Part shown: one piece after another, positions 34,721 through 47,216 of the stretch | Layout: each line of letters opens with the position of its first letter | How positions within the stretch are numbered: position 1 is the stretch's first letter | Assembly: GCA_028551475.1 (NCBI GenBank) | Contig: CM052354.1 | Span: 17,259,258 to 17,323,257 of the forward strand | Direction: 5' to 3' | Source: Casuarina equisetifolia | Lineage: Eukaryota > Streptophyta > Magnoliopsida > Fagales > Casuarinaceae | DNA length: 64,000 bases | Notes under the pieces: generated by a model | The model's input: the letters and a program-made list of their open reading frames with translations, nothing else | Databases searched by the model: none | Told to the model about the DNA's origin: nothing | Program-made: the position numbers and the translations under genes

Positions 34721-35018
34721 TGAAATTCTAAAACTATTTGGAATTTCTTGAATGCATTAATATTATATTTATTGAAAACAGTAAAAGGTTTTTAAATATT
34801 ATAGTAATCAGATTTCTTTAATAACTTTTAATTTGAGAGTAACAAAGCTGTCATTTTCGTTTAGGAGTTTAACGTCTCCTAAAAATCTCAATTTATAGGA
34901 TTACTTGCTGTACTTGATTGCTTTATTTCAAATCTAGTTTGACTCTAGAAATAAATTTATGTTAACTTCCTAAATTTATCACTAAATTTATGCATTTTTA
35001 AAATTTTCAATTTTAAAA

Positions 35019-35300
35019 TTACGAACGATTTGGAGGGGAAAGAAAAAATCCATGCTTATTGAAGGTTGGACTTAAGAGCAGCGCGTGCAAAGACGCTACG
35101 GTAGTTTCCCGGTTCGTTGGTTCCATGTGGGCCAAAAATGTAGGCCCATACTGCTGCCTTGGGGTATGTCGGAATCCTGATCTGGGCACTAGGACCCTGG
35201 AACAGCCCATGTAAGAAACAAATGACTACATGGAATATCCTCTAAATCCCCACTCCATCGCTTGTTGTCCTCCACGTGGGGAGTTTGGACCCCACACTCT
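35019..35300. promoter_or_regulatory. GC-richer island with G-box and site II-like motifs
   Basis: An island in AT-rich surroundings. It has CCACGTGG at 35273-35280 (G-box) and TGGGCC/GGCCCA motifs near 35129 and 35142 (TCP-binding site II-like). A CCTCCACGTG word recurs at 44776. No adjacent gene start is evident, so promoter function is only a guess. Confidence 0.25.
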
Positions 35301-35304
35301 CAGG

Positions 35305-35712
35305 ACATCATATATATGAAAAGGTTTCTTATCTAATTTTAAGATTAACTTAAAAATTATTGAAACCTTTTATAATTTAAACAATTTTATTGATTCATGC
35401 TTTACAATGTGAGATTAATCTTGTGTGTAATGAATTTGAGGTTAAAGATTTTGGTCATGATTTAAGGGCTTGTCTAATCATTACCAAACTTTACTTTTTA
35501 AATGAAGTCTTCCTTCCCTTTAAGATCTTTATATGGTAATAATGAATGGGTGACAATTGTTTAAATCATATTCTAACTTTTTATTTATTTTATTTTTTGT
35601 CTTTTGTGCTCATGTTATGGTGTGTTTGCATGGAGTTGAATTAGGTAAAAAATTATCATCTAAGTTGAAATATTAAGTTATACTTGAAAGTAAGAGTGAG
35701 TGGCTTTACTAA
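35305..35712. repeat. Duplicated unit copy 1, left part (interrupted by copia)
   Basis: Matches 41.99-42.42 kb closely (TTATCTAATTTTAAGATT, ACAATTTTATTGATTCATGC and TTGAAATATTAAG occur in both). The match breaks at 35713 where the copia LTR begins and resumes at about 40650 against 42.44 kb. Confidence 0.8.
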
Positions 35713-36042
35713 TGAAAGAAATTAGACTTCCTTTGGAGGAATGACTAGAAATTGTAGAACGAACCCTAATTCTCCAAAACCCTAAATTTTGAAAATTTCC
35801 CGATGATAATTTTATTGATTGTGATTAGATTAAATAAAAGAGTTTATTCAAATCACAATTGGAAAGAAAGAAACTATTAACAAAATCAAATCATTTCTTT
35901 ACAAATTTACATAAAAATCAAATTAGGAAATTTTCCCGACAACAAGCAACAGTAGGTGTAATTCTCTCAATCGCACACAAGAGCGAGGTGATTGTTGATG
36001 TGGCAGTTGGCATGATAGCTAACATGGCTAATCGTTCTAACA
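35713..36042 (-). repeat. 3' LTR of the second copia element
   Basis: 330 bp, starts TGAAAG and ends CTAACA on plus. Aligns along its length with 40270-40621 with clear divergence. TCCCTTTG immediately inside is the complement of the polypurine tract. Confidence 0.88.
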
Positions 36043-36049
36043 TCCCTTT

Positions 36050-36750
36050 GCAAGTTGAAAAGGCAATATGGATCATCAACTTGGAGTGAAGAAGCTTGAA
36101 ACAAGTGGAAGATAGACCTTTGGTGAAAATGTCAGCTTGTTGATCAATAGAGGAAATGAACTAGAGGAAAAGTTGTTCATGAGCAAGTCCTTCTTGAACA
36201 AAATGAAAGTCAATTTCAATGTGCTTAGTTCAAGCATGGAACATGGGATTGGCTATCAAGTAGAGAGCAAATAGGTTGTCACATAAGAGGGTCAGATGTT
36301 ATGGTGGAAGGGCATGGAGGTCATAGAGACGGTACATGATCCAAGAGATAAGGTTGGAATGAGCAACGGTGTGTTGCTTGCGGGAACTCTAAGAGATGAG
36401 GTTATGACCAAGATAGATGCAGAACCCATCTATGGATCGGCAATCATCATAGTCGTCGGCCCAACCGGAATTAAAGAAGGCATGGAGAGAACTAGAGGGG
36501 CCATGAGTGAGAAGAAGTCTAAGCTTAGGAGTGGCTGTCAAGTAGCACAGGATGAACTTGATTGCTTGACAATGAGTAGTGGTGGGGTAGTGGAGGAACT
36601 GATAAATGGTGTTAACTGAGTAGGCAATGTCTAGCCAAGTAAAAGTGAGATACTGAAGAGTGCCAACAATGCTACGATAAAGGGTGGGATCAACTAACAA
36701 TTCACCATAGTGAACATACAAAGGTTCATCGATCTAATAGGTAGTGGAAA
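36050..36750 (-). pseudogene. Copia RT end and RNase H remnant
   Basis: Frame 36721-36389 reads VDPTLYRSIVGTLQYLTFT, LDIAYSVNTIYQFLHYPTT and LHAFFNSGWADDYDDCRS, the conserved copia block linking RT to RNase H (usual DADWAGC seen as NSGWADD). It continues in broken frames towards 36050. Confidence 0.85.
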
Positions 36751-36899
36751 TGGCCTTAGCATTGCTCATCTTGGCATGGGCTAGAATGTCCAGAGTGAAT
36801 TTGGCTTGATGGAGGATAAGGCCATTAGTGGTAGGCTAAACTTCAATGCCAAGAAAGTAGTGGATGAGACCTAGGTCCTTAAGAGCAAACTCATGATGA

Positions 36900-37500
36900 A
36901 GTGCCTAGAATAGAGCAAAGAATAGGGTCTGTGAAGAGCCAGTCAAAATAATGTCATCCATATAAACAATGAGAATGAAACTATATTGTAAGGTGTATAA
37001 TGTGAATAGAGAGGTGTTTGTTAGTGAGATGACAAAGCCTAGAGAGAGAAGGAAGGAACTTAGTTATCGATACCAAGCTTGAGGTGCTTGTTTCAAGCCA
37101 TAAAGAAAGCGGTAAAGGTGGCATACATGGTGAGGGCGCTTAGGGTTAATAAAGCCTTGGGGTTATTTCATGTAGACGACCTCAAAGAGATGCCTATGGA
37201 GCAAGGCATTGGAGACATCCAACTAACAAATAGGCCACCCCCTAGAGTAGGCCAAGGCAAGAATAGTGCGAATGGTGACAAGCTTTGCCATGGGACTAAA
37301 AGTCTCAGTGTAGTTAATACCTTCATGTTGATGAAAGCCTTTGGCCACGAGACAAGCTTTGTAGCACTCCAAGGAACCATCAAACTTGAGCTTGACCTTA
37401 TAGATCCACTTACAACCAATGGGTTTGATGCTAGGAGGTAGGGGTACTAGACCCCTTGTACCATTGTGGAGGAAAGCAATGTACTCAGCAGTCATAGCAT
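36900..37500 (-). pseudogene. Copia reverse transcriptase N-terminal half
   Basis: Frame 37495-37223 contains KPIGCKWIYKVKLKFDGSLE, CLVAKGFHQHEGINYTETFS and TIRTILALA, the first third of copia RT. Downstream, around 36.95 kb, the minus strand encodes the MDDIILTG-like active-site segment (ATGGATGACATTATTTTGAC), so the catalytic Asp pair appears kept, but frames are interrupted. Confidence 0.85.
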
Positions 37501-37937
37501 CATGCTAATGGACCTCCCAAACAGCCTGAGAAAAGCAAATGGGTTTGGGGTATAAAGGGTAAGATGTAGTGAGGGCAATGGTATGGTCACGGGTGAAATG
37601 ATGGCGAATGATGGTGCCATCCTAGAGGCAAGTCATAGGTCGAGAAGGCTGGGGAAGAGGGGCAGGTGGACTAGTGGAGGGGTGAGAGATAGGAGGGTTT
37701 GGGGAAGGGTCCTGAGGTATAAAGTCATCGGTGAGGGAAAAGGATGACATAGGAAGGAAGATGACCGAGACTAATGTTAAAGGGGAATCAAGGGAGGGGG
37801 ATGAGGATAGTATGGAAAGAGAAGCTCTCCTTATGAAACACTACATCAGCAGTGATGTAGATGTGGTAGGTAACAGGGTAGTAGCAACAGTAGCCGTAGT
37901 AATCAAAAGGAGAGCCAAGGAAGACACAAGTGCTAGA

Positions 37938-39300
37938 CTAAAGAGCTAGTTTGTAGGGAGCATATGGACAAAGATAAGGAAAGACCACACACCCAAAGAC
38001 ATGGAGATGAGTAATATTAGGAGGGTGGTGAAATAAAGTTTTCCATAAAGAGACATTATGGGGGATGGGTGTAGGAAGATGGTTAATGAGAAAGATTGTA
38101 GTCTCAAAGGCAAGTCCCAAAAATAAAAGGGAATGGCAACTTGGGTCATGAGGGTGAGACCAGTTTCAACAATATGCCAATACTTGCATTTGGTAACACC
38201 ATTATGAAATGGGGGATATGGGTAGGATACTCGCTGATGAATGCCAACGGTTTGGAGATAGGTGTGAAAGTTTGCATAAAGGAATTCAAGAGCACCATCA
38301 CACTTGATGGCTAAAGACAACAATGGAGTTGGTTATTAACAAATTTATGGAAGGTAGTGAAAATCTTGAGAAATTGGGAGCATTGTTAAAGGAATAGAGC
38401 TAGGTGAATCGGGAAAAATTATTGATGAAACATACATAAAATTTATTTTTATTGATAGACTCAACCGAGGAGGAACCCTATACATCAAAATGAACCAGTT
38501 AGAATGGATGACTCAACCTAGAAGGAGTAAAGGAGTAAGGGTGGTGATGGCTCTTACTAAGGGCACATGCCTTACATGGGGGAAATGAAAGGGAGGTGTA
38601 GGGAACATGACTAAATTGCAAAAGATGAACTAAAACTGAGATACATGGATGACCTAACCGATGGTACTAGAGGAGAAGAGGACTAGTGCAGGACGCCAAA
38701 AGAGCACGAGGACACACATCAGACAACTCAAGATAGTAAAAACCACGATTAAGCATTTAGTGGAGGATAAGATGTCTTGTGAGACAAAAGATAGCCCAAA
38801 AATGAATGGTAGAGAAAATGAAATAACAATTATTGTTTGATATGAACTTGGAAATAGGTAAAACATTTTTGGTGATGGAAGGGACAACCAAAACATTGTG
38901 TAATTGAAATGAGGGGGTGTGGATTACCTGTGTGAATGATGGGGAGAGACATACTATCACTCGTGGTGAGTTGTTGGGTACTTGTGTAGGGGGTGACACT
39001 AGACAAGCAACGGAAGAGTTAGTCACATGGTGAGAAGCCCCTGAGTTAGGGTGCCAAGAGGTTGCATCTAGAGTTGGGGGTGAAGGGTTAGGTGGGCCAT
39101 AGTAAGAGAGGGGAGGAAGAAGTTAGGTGTAATGGGCCTATGGAGGGCAGGATGAGGTTGGGCCATTCGGGAAGGAAAGGTGGGCTTGGGGGTTATTTTA
39201 GGTTTGTGGTGGGCTAATATTTGGATTAAATCATTCCCAGCAATTAGAAACATGATGGCTCAGCTTGCAACAAAGTTGGCAATAGGGCACTTTTTTACGA
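37938..39300 (-). pseudogene. Copia integrase, protease and gag end, broken
   Basis: Frame 38323-37946 shows CDGALEF, HQRVSYPYPPFHNGVTKCK and HIVETGLTLM, the integrase core with changes at catalytic positions (usual DNGxEF and GxxERKHR). Frame 39026-38757 contains TPSFQLHNVLVVPSITKNVLP-like sequence, the end of the protease leading to pre-integrase. Near 39.27 kb CQLCCKLSHH is a zinc-knuckle remnant. Confidence 0.75.
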
Positions 39301-40269
39301 TGGCTTCTAAAGTTGGAGCAATTAGTCTAAGAGGGGCTAGGTAGAAGCCCATTTAAACTAGTCTATGAGGTAAGAGGCAAGAGGAGCGCAAGCTAGCACG
39401 AGTTTGCACGCACATTAGGCCCTGGGCCTAGATCAACGTAGGTGGAGTTACTCAAGCCTATGCCCAAGTGCGAGTTTAGGTGACTGACGAACTAACCTAG
39501 GTAGGCTGCGACATGGCTAGGGCGATCATGGCAATGCTGCAGCCATTGGAATGGCCTTCTTAGGCCAAAATTATATCGTGAATGGCCTCCCAAGTGAGTT
39601 GCTAACTTTGTTATAGGATAGAGATAAAGGTGGTAGGGCTGTTGTAGTCTTTGCTAAAGCCATGAAAGACATGAGTTAGGTACTCATCATCAAAGATATG
39701 GTCGCTAATGGTAGCAAGTTGGTCAAGAATTTCCTTCACATCGTGAAGGAATTCTGTCACCGAACGGGTTCCATGGTTAATTGTTTAGAGTCATAGGTAA
39801 AGGCTGAAGGAATGGGTTGACAATTGGGCCTTGTAAGATTGCATGAGATGCAACTAGGCAGTAGCAAAGGACCAAATACTAGTCAATTGGGTGACCATGG
39901 TGTTCGTTGACATGGCCAAAATCCACCCGAGGGCTGCTTGATCACATAGAAGCCACGATTGGAAGGCTAGGTTGGGGGATTTGGTTCTATCAGGCCTAAT
40001 TAGGGTTTTGGCAATACGGATTCACAATTGTCGAGGATGGCAAAAGTTGTTGCAAGGTGAGGAAAGGAAGCAACTATGTCTTCTAGATGATGAAATTGGT
40101 GCCATTGAAGCGTTCAATGGTAGTTAGTACAAGCATTGTTAACGTTGGAGAGTGCGTTAGAATTGTGGGAAGGGCAGGTTATGGTTACGGTTAAGGTTTT
40201 CAAAATTTGACATAGTTGCAAAGGGGTTCCCCGATGGAGGGGTATGGGCCATTAGCTTTGTTGATACCA

Positions 40270-40621
40270 TGAAATAAATCAAACTTTCGTTAGAGGATCG
40301 ACTGAAAATTGTAAAACAAACCCTAATTCTCTAAAACCCTAAATTCTAAAAATTTTTATTGATAATTTTATTGATTACGATTAGATTAAATACACAAGCT
40401 TATTCATATTACAATTGGAAAGAAACTATTAACATAAATCAAATTTATTTCCTTACAAATTTACATAAAAATCAAATTAGGAAATTTTTCTGGTGATGAG
40501 CGATGGTAGGTACAATTCTCTCAATTGTGTGCAGAAGCGAGGCAACTGCTAGCATGGCCATAAGGCTGACATGTCCCTAGGGTGGATGTGGTACTAACAT
40601 GGCTAACTGTTCTAATAGCTA
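40270..40621 (-). repeat. 5' LTR of the second copia element
   Basis: Starts TGAAAT on plus directly after the PBS complement. The outer end is 40615-40621, depending on whether a CA to TA change is accepted. Direct repeat of 35713-36042. Confidence 0.82.
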
Positions 40622-40649
40622 ACTAACCAATGAGCCAACAAGTCTTACC

Positions 40650-41980
40650 ACAAAAAGGAAAATTGAAAAAGAAAAAAAATGAAATGGTCAAAAAAGTCAA
40701 AATTGAATTTTGATACAAAATTTGAATGAAGTAATTCAAAATTGAAGAATTTTATTCGAACTTGTTTCGGAATGATGGAGGTCTTGATCACCTACTCTCT
40801 TTACTAGTGCCCCTTTTTCTTTCTCTTACAATAAAAAGGCTTTTCTTTTCCTCCATGAAATTTCCCTTTCTATTGAAGAAAATGGAATCCATCATTCTCA
40901 CAATGAATACATAGGCTTTTCTTTAGACTACCTCTTCCTAAAAAAAGAAAAAAAGAAAAAAAAACTTCCAATCCAAAAATTCTTGGAAGTTCAAATTCAA
41001 TAATGTATGGTGCTAATGAATTTCTTGTAGATTTTTTTGGCTAAAATCCAATTAGATAGCCTTATTGATCATGAACTCTAACAATGGCATCAAATAACAT
41101 TGAATGAATCTCATTGTCTTGTTGTTTCATTCATCTTCATGAATCCATTCAACTTTATTCAATGAAAGTACATGATAGAACAAGTCATGTGAAAAGGTCA
41201 TAAAAGACTAGCAAATGTGTGAAGCTGGTGCTAAAAGACAATGAAATTGGAATTCCAAAGAGGTTAGGTGCAGAGCTTAGGCAATACATCTACATATAAA
41301 AGTGATAAACATATTAATGAAGATGGAATAAAATATTTGTGTTTCACAGTGTGGATAATTACAAAAATTGTATGAAATTTTTTTTGATTTGTACTTATTT
41401 AATTCAAAAGTGAACTTATAAAAAATAATTTTAAAATTATTATCTTAAAAAATCATATGATGTGAAGAGTTTTTTTTTTCAAGTCTTTAAGGTTTTGTTG
41501 ATGTGATCACTTTGAGTTTTCTTTGCTATAAAACGAGACAATCCAAAGTTCAAATATCATTAAATATTATTTTTGGTAATGCTTAATTAAATTGGGCAAG
41601 CATTGATCCCATCTTAAAAATGCTAAACTAATGGTAACGGTGCATTCTTCATTTTCAAACCAAGCCATTCATGGCCAAGTTTGCCTTGGTTGCAAATCCA
41701 TCGTTGAGACTATTTTACAAAAGTTGTGATAATTTAGGCAATTTGGATAGACAAGAAACAGTTAAAAAAGATTTCAAAAAAATATTTTGATTAGCTCTAG
41801 GTGATGTAAATATAACTATTAATTTGAAGTCTAAAATTAGCAATAACTAAGACAATGAAAAATTTTATTAGTACAAAAATTTGAAATATGAACTCTAGGA
41901 TAAAAAAGTTGTAAAATTAAGAAATAAACGATGAAGCACCATATGATAGATCTTCCTTGCTTACATATCACATTCCTATG
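40650..41980. repeat. Duplicated unit copy 1, right part
   Basis: Matches about 42.44-43.66 kb in order and orientation (AATGTATGGTGC, CTACATATAAAAGTGATAAAC and GAACTCTAGGATAAAAA occur in both). Together with 35.3-35.71 kb it forms the first copy of a ~1.7-kb tandem unit, split by the copia element. Non-coding. Confidence 0.8.
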
Positions 41981-41984
41981 ACAT

Positions 41985-43660
41985 TATATCTATTAAAAAG
42001 TTTATTATCTAATTTTAAGATTGATTTAAGAATTAATGAAACTTTTTATAATATAAACAATTTTATTGATTCATGCTGAACGATGTGGGATAGAATCATG
42101 CACTCATTATCATGATGGAAAAATATTACTAGATGATGTTAATCTTATGCTAATGAATTCAAGGTCAAAGATTTTGGTCATGATTGGCGGCTAGTCTAAT
42201 CGTCACCAAACTTCATTTTTTAAATGAACTATTCTTTCCTATTTAAGGTCTTCATATGGTGATGTAATGAATGTATAGGTAATTGTTTAAATTACATCCT
42301 AACTTTTTATTTATTCTATTTTTTGTCTTTTGCGTGTCTTTTTGTGTTTTGTTTGCGTGGAGTTGAAGCTAAATAAGAAATTATCATTAAAGTTGAAATA
42401 TTAAGCCTATGCTTGAAAGTAAGAGTAATAGTCTTGTTAACTTACTACCAAAAAATAATAAATAGAAAAAAAATGGTCAAAAGAGTCAAGATTGAATTTT
42501 GTGGAATTCTAGTTCATTGATGGCAGGCTATTGTGAGGAGGACTTTTTATGGAGGAAGATGCTAAAAGGCGTGGAATTTTTGTTAACCACTTGCTAAATT
42601 ATCACTTAAAAAATAATGAGGAGAAGTCACCTCATTTCTCTCTCTCCATGAAGAAAATAGAATCCATCATTCTGAATAGATGGAATTTTCTTTAGACCAT
42701 CTCTTAACAAAATATATTCTAATGTGAAAATTCTTGAAAGTTCATACTTAATAATGTATGGTGCAAATAGATTTTTTATAGATATGTTATGGCTAATAGT
42801 CTTATTCACCATGCATACTATGATGGTGACATCAAATAGCATTAAATGAAACTCATTCTCTTGTCATTTCATACATTTCAATGAAAACACATGATAAAAC
42901 AAGAACCTAACTACCCCACCATATGGAAAGGTCATAAAGGATTGGCAAACAAGTGAAGAGCTAAGGCAACAAGTCTACATATAAAAGTGATAAACGTATT
43001 TATGAAGATAGAAAAATATTTGAGTTTTACAAAGTGGTTAATTACAAATATTAATAAAAATTTTGTTTATATCAACCTATTTAATTCAAAGAATGGGATA
43101 ATAAAAATTATTTTAAAATTATTTTTTAAAAATCATACAATATGAAGATTTTTGTTTTTAAAGTCTCTAAGGTATTGTTGAAGTGATTGCTTAGTGTTTT
43201 CTTTACAATAAAACAAAACAACCCAAAATAATATTATTTTTGTAATGCTTACTTAAAATGGGCAAACATTGATCCTATCTTAAAAAATCTAAACCATTGG
43301 TAACTATGCATTCTTCATTTTCAAAACAAGTCATTCATGGCCAAGTTTGCCCTTGGTTGTGAATCCATCGTTAAGACCATTGCACAAAAATTAAAATAAT
43401 TCAAAAAAAAAGTTAAAAGAGACCACTTCATATTTGGGTAGATATGAAGTAGTTAAAAGAGATCTAAAAAAAAAATATTTTTCTTGATTCTAGGTAATGA
43501 AATAGAATTATTTATTTGAAGTCAAAAATTACAGTAGCTAAGACAATGGAAACTTTTATTGGTAGAAAACTTTAAAACATGAACTCTAGGATAAAAATGT
43601 TATGAAATTGAGAAATAGACAATGAAGCATTATATGATAGATTTTCCCTACTTGCACATC
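41985..43660. repeat. Duplicated unit copy 2 (uninterrupted)
   Basis: Head-to-tail second copy of the ~1.7-kb unit. It shows the empty site for the copia insertion near 42.42-42.44 kb. No gene in it. Confidence 0.8.
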
Positions 43661-44760
43661 ACAATATGGGCCTAGTGCATAGAAACAATATGAATGAAAG
43701 TTTCATTCAAAGCAAGTATTAACGTCCTAGAGATATCTTCATCTTGGAAATGTTTTTCATAACGTTGATTTTTTTTTTTTGATAACATATAATCTTTCCT
43801 CATTTGTAATCTAATATATAGCATTAAAGGCATAGCAAAAAGGGATTGAATATGTGGACAATTATTATTGTTATATCATATCAAAGATTAAAGCATAAAT
43901 GGGAGAAAGATTATCTATACCTTGTCAATTTTCTTAAAAATTATCTATTATTAAATTTATCAAAAAATTAGTTAGTTTGTCATATAATAAAACTTAAGAG
44001 GATTAAATCTACCACTCCACTAACTTACCTAAAATGGAACAAATACAACATGGCCCACAAACAACTCTAATTTGTATAATGAAACCATTAAACCAAACCA
44101 TAACATTCTAAAGAAATCTCAAGAAGAGAAACAAATTCTATTCTTCAAAGAGTAGTTTCTCATAAGATATCCTTACTTTTTGTAACTATATAAATGTTCA
44201 CACAAACCTATATTTTCTATGGCACATTATTTTCTCTACTTCAATCCTTTTCAATTTTTTATCTATTATTTTTTATGTAACTAGCTCATCGCAAGCAAGC
44301 AACAATATGCTTGGATCAAAATAATCTCCCCCTATCTAAAAAAAAAAAAGAAAAGAATCGTCCTTACATGCTATTGGCATTGCAAATGCTTTGGTATTTA
44401 AAAAGAAAAGGTTAAACTTACGAATGTATTGACAAAGATACTTGCATACTAAATTGTACAATTGGTGTGAAATATGGAGATTGTCTTTTTATTTTTGGGA
44501 ATTCAAGTCAAACAAAAAAACAAAATCACTTCCATTTACGATAGTGTCTAAGATATCAAAATTAGAAATACAAATCAAATAAACTGCAATACATTTTAAA
44601 GTAATTGGAGTTTAGGATTAGCTAACACATGTATGAAAAGAAAACATCTGAAATGGTATATATGTTCTAATTAAACTAAAAATTAAATCATAGAAGCATT
44701 AAAATTTTGTAAAATGAAGTAATTAAAATTACATAGGATATGAAAATTACTTTTTCTTTC
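43661..44760. repeat. AT-rich duplicated block, copy 2
   Basis: Copy of the 33.74-34.72 kb block, same orientation, with many small indels. Non-coding. Confidence 0.65.
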
Positions 44761-45704
44761 TATCTTTTAAGGGATCCTCCACGTGATAAGTTTTAGAAAC
44801 TTTGAAAATGCAGTAAGGAGGCTGGCGCCAATGGATATGGCAATTCCCTTGAGCTCCTCTGAAATTTCCAAACCAACCTATAAGCGAAGTGCCCGACACT
44901 TCACCGTTGATTGGTTGGAAGAGTCCATAGAATTGACTATTATTGGGTGGGAGGAGGGACAGTGGATGATTGCTTTCTCCTTAACTCGCGATAAGATTGT
45001 CTTCTAGACCTCGTGTTGCGTAGCAGCCGTGTCAAACAACGTGGGAAGGTAAGACTAATGTTGGCATGTTGATTCTTTAAACAAACACAAAGTGCCTGAC
45101 TAGCGTTATATAGACATACATTTCATGTGGATGGAAATTGCAAGTGTTGGACACGGATACCATGGACACCCCTGAGAATTTCCTCCTACTAAACCCCTTT
45201 TTTATAAAGCTTATTTTTTGAATAATGCAGCGATTCACATATCGTGGACAATATCAAAAAAATTCAATTATTCTACAAATGTTAATTTAAGAGAGGATGA
45301 ACATTAATTAATATATAAACTATTCTATAAGTCTATACCTTAGCCAAATATGACAACTTTATATTAATTTTAATATATTTTTTCATCACAATGGTCTAGG
45401 TCAAACTTCTTTATAAATTTTTTACTAATATTCATAACATTGTAAAGAATAAACTAAATTCCAATACTATATTTAAAAACTTAACTTTTTTTACAAAAAT
45501 TAACTCAAAAAAGAAACACTTTTTTTATATATAAAATTACTCCATAATTCACCCTTCGGATGACATACGTGAAGGTCCTACAGAGTTCTTGTTAAACAGT
45601 TAACTGTGCTTACCTAGAAGGTTGGTAATGGAAACCAACTGGAATTTTTCGGACTGACTTAAAATCAGACGACATTGGGACCCCGGTGCTCTGGACAGCC
45701 GCCT

Positions 45705-45869
45705 CAAACATCGTGTAAAGTGAGGTGGCTAAGATTTTTGCAAGGTCTAAAATGTCTGCTACTTTCTTGTAACTTCGTCAATACGTTCAAACAACGTGTA
45801 AAGTAAGGTGGCTAAGATTTTTGCAAGTCCAAAATGTGTGCTATTTTCTTGTACCTTCGTCTCTACGTT
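45705..45869. repeat. 83-bp tandem duplication upstream of TNL relic 2
   Basis: Copies at 45705-45787 and 45788-45869 share GTGTAAAGTGAGGTGGCTAA-type sequence and end CGTTCAA. A more diverged single copy of the core (GATGGCTGAGATTTTCGCAA) lies near 32474. Position is about 0.9 kb upstream of the TNL start. Confidence 0.85.
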
Positions 45870-46676
45870 CAACCCCACCACATGGTTGTAGGTCATAAAG
45901 ATGAACTGAAAGATGCGTGCAGTTAGCCTTAAAGACACCTTGATTGGAATTCGAGAAAGTCGGCTGGCTTGCTATCTCTGCTTTTGACATTTCAACACCG
46001 ATCTGTAAACAGGATATCCATTTAATTTCGTTGATCTTTCCTGGCAACTAACCGATCAAAATTTCTGCTACTACTGGCTTCTCTTTTCTTTTCATGTTAA
46101 TGGATAAAAAGAAAAATAAAAAAAGTAATATGCGCTAAGCCAACTTCTCCTATAAATTATTTGCAAATTTTGTTGATCATTCTCCTAAATTTAAGATAAC
46201 TTTGTGAAAAATATATTGAATAAAAAAATTCAAAATTCATGTTAAATAATAAATTATGCTTGCCCAACGGTATTGGTGCCTATGTCAATTGAATATTAAT
46301 ATTATTTCCAAGAGTTAAAGTAGAAATTAAAAGACATGACAATGGATTTTTCATTTTCAAACTAGGGCATGCACATCCAAGTTTCCTCCAATTTGCAAAA
46401 AATTTGTGCTTGGTTGGAATCCATCCCTAAGGCAATTGCACATAGACGTAATATGAAGGTAACACACTGAAGGATGAGTTTTGATTTTGTAAATTTTTAT
46501 CTACTTTTTGATTGTTATCTACGGAGAGAGCAGGGGACTACACGCTTGACAAATCAAATATTGATGCTTCTTACATTTCAAGAATCTTTGTTTTTTCTCT
46601 ACCAAAGGAAAAGAAGCGTCTTTGCTTTCCACGCTAACACCGAAATTTCCTAATTCAATAATACTAAAGGGACCAA

Positions 46677-46686
46677 CTTTTATATA
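46677..46686 (+). promoter_or_regulatory. Candidate TATA box of TNL relic 2
   Basis: TTTTATATAA lies about 85 bp upstream of the ATG at 46770, at a plausible distance for a short leader. It implies that the upstream in-frame ATG at 46692 is not the start. Confidence 0.5.
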
Positions 46687-46769
46687 AGAAAGTGAGCATT
46701 GACCTAGTGTTGGAACGTATACTTTTCCGTCCATCTCTAGAAATCTCATTCGTCCTAAAATATTCTCCA

Positions 46770-47216
46770 ATGGCATCCATGGGTAGTCCAAGAGCTTCCT
46801 CTTATTCTTCCTCTACTCCATGGATATATGATGTTTTTCTAAGTTTTTATGGTGAAGATACCCGGAAAGGTTTTATAGACCATCTACATGCTGCTTTGAA
46901 GCAGAAAGGAATTTTCACCTTTAGAGATGATAAGAAACTAGAACGAGGAAAAAATATTTCTATAGAGCTCATAAAAGCAATACAAAATTCCCGATATGCA
47001 ATTGTTGTAATCTCAGAGAGGTATGCTTTCCCTTCTTGGTGCTTGAATGAGCTAATTGAGATCATGAAATGCATGACAAAGACTGGTTTGATAGTTTTAC
47101 CAATGTTCTATTATGTGGTTCCCTCTAATGTACGTAAGCAAAATGGGAGTTTTGCAAAAGCTTTTGCCAATCATGATGAAAACAATGAGGTTGGTGAAGA
47201 GCAAATGAACATCTAG
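46770..47216 (+). CDS. TIR-domain reading frame left by the nonsense codon
   Basis: 148 codons from the probable start ATG to the premature TAG cover almost a whole TIR domain: FLSFYGEDTRKGFIDHL (box 1 region), FRDDKKLERGKNIS, YAIVVISERYAFPSWCLNEL (with the Glu expected for NADase activity in the CLxEL motif), VLPMFYYVVPSNVRKQ. The last TIR helix is cut short (…KKALKDASHL lies after the stop). Known plants express TIR-only proteins, but whether this one is made is unknown, and a spliced message with an early stop may be degraded. Confidence 0.4.
   Translation: MASMGSPRASSYSSSTPWIYDVFLSFYGEDTRKGFIDHLHAALKQKGIFTFRDDKKLERGKNISIELIKAIQNSRYAIVVISERYAFPSWCLNELIEIMKCMTKTGLIVLPMFYYVVPSNVRKQNGSFAKAFANHDENNEVGEEQMNI

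Larger units (their letters stand above)
35713..40621 (-). mobile_element. Ty1/copia LTR retrotransposon with both LTRs, decayed
   Basis: Direct LTRs at 35713-36042 and 40270-~40621 flank a minus-strand copia polyprotein. The PBS (TGGTATCAA, minus) touches the 5' LTR at 40269, and a purine-rich tract (AAAGGGA) touches the 3' LTR at 36043. Order: gag (~40.2-39.1 kb), zinc knuckle (~39.27 kb), protease/pre-integrase (~39.03-38.65 kb), integrase (~38.4-37.9 kb), RT (~37.5-36.9 kb), RNase H (~36.72-36.1 kb). ACTAA occurs at 35708-35712 and 40622-40626, a likely target duplication. Many TAG/TGA codons make it defective. Confidence 0.88.

Noticed and set aside
36296-37949. Plus-strand frames of 72-120 codons inside the copia element
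   Set aside because: They are antisense to clear copia RT, RNase H and integrase frames.
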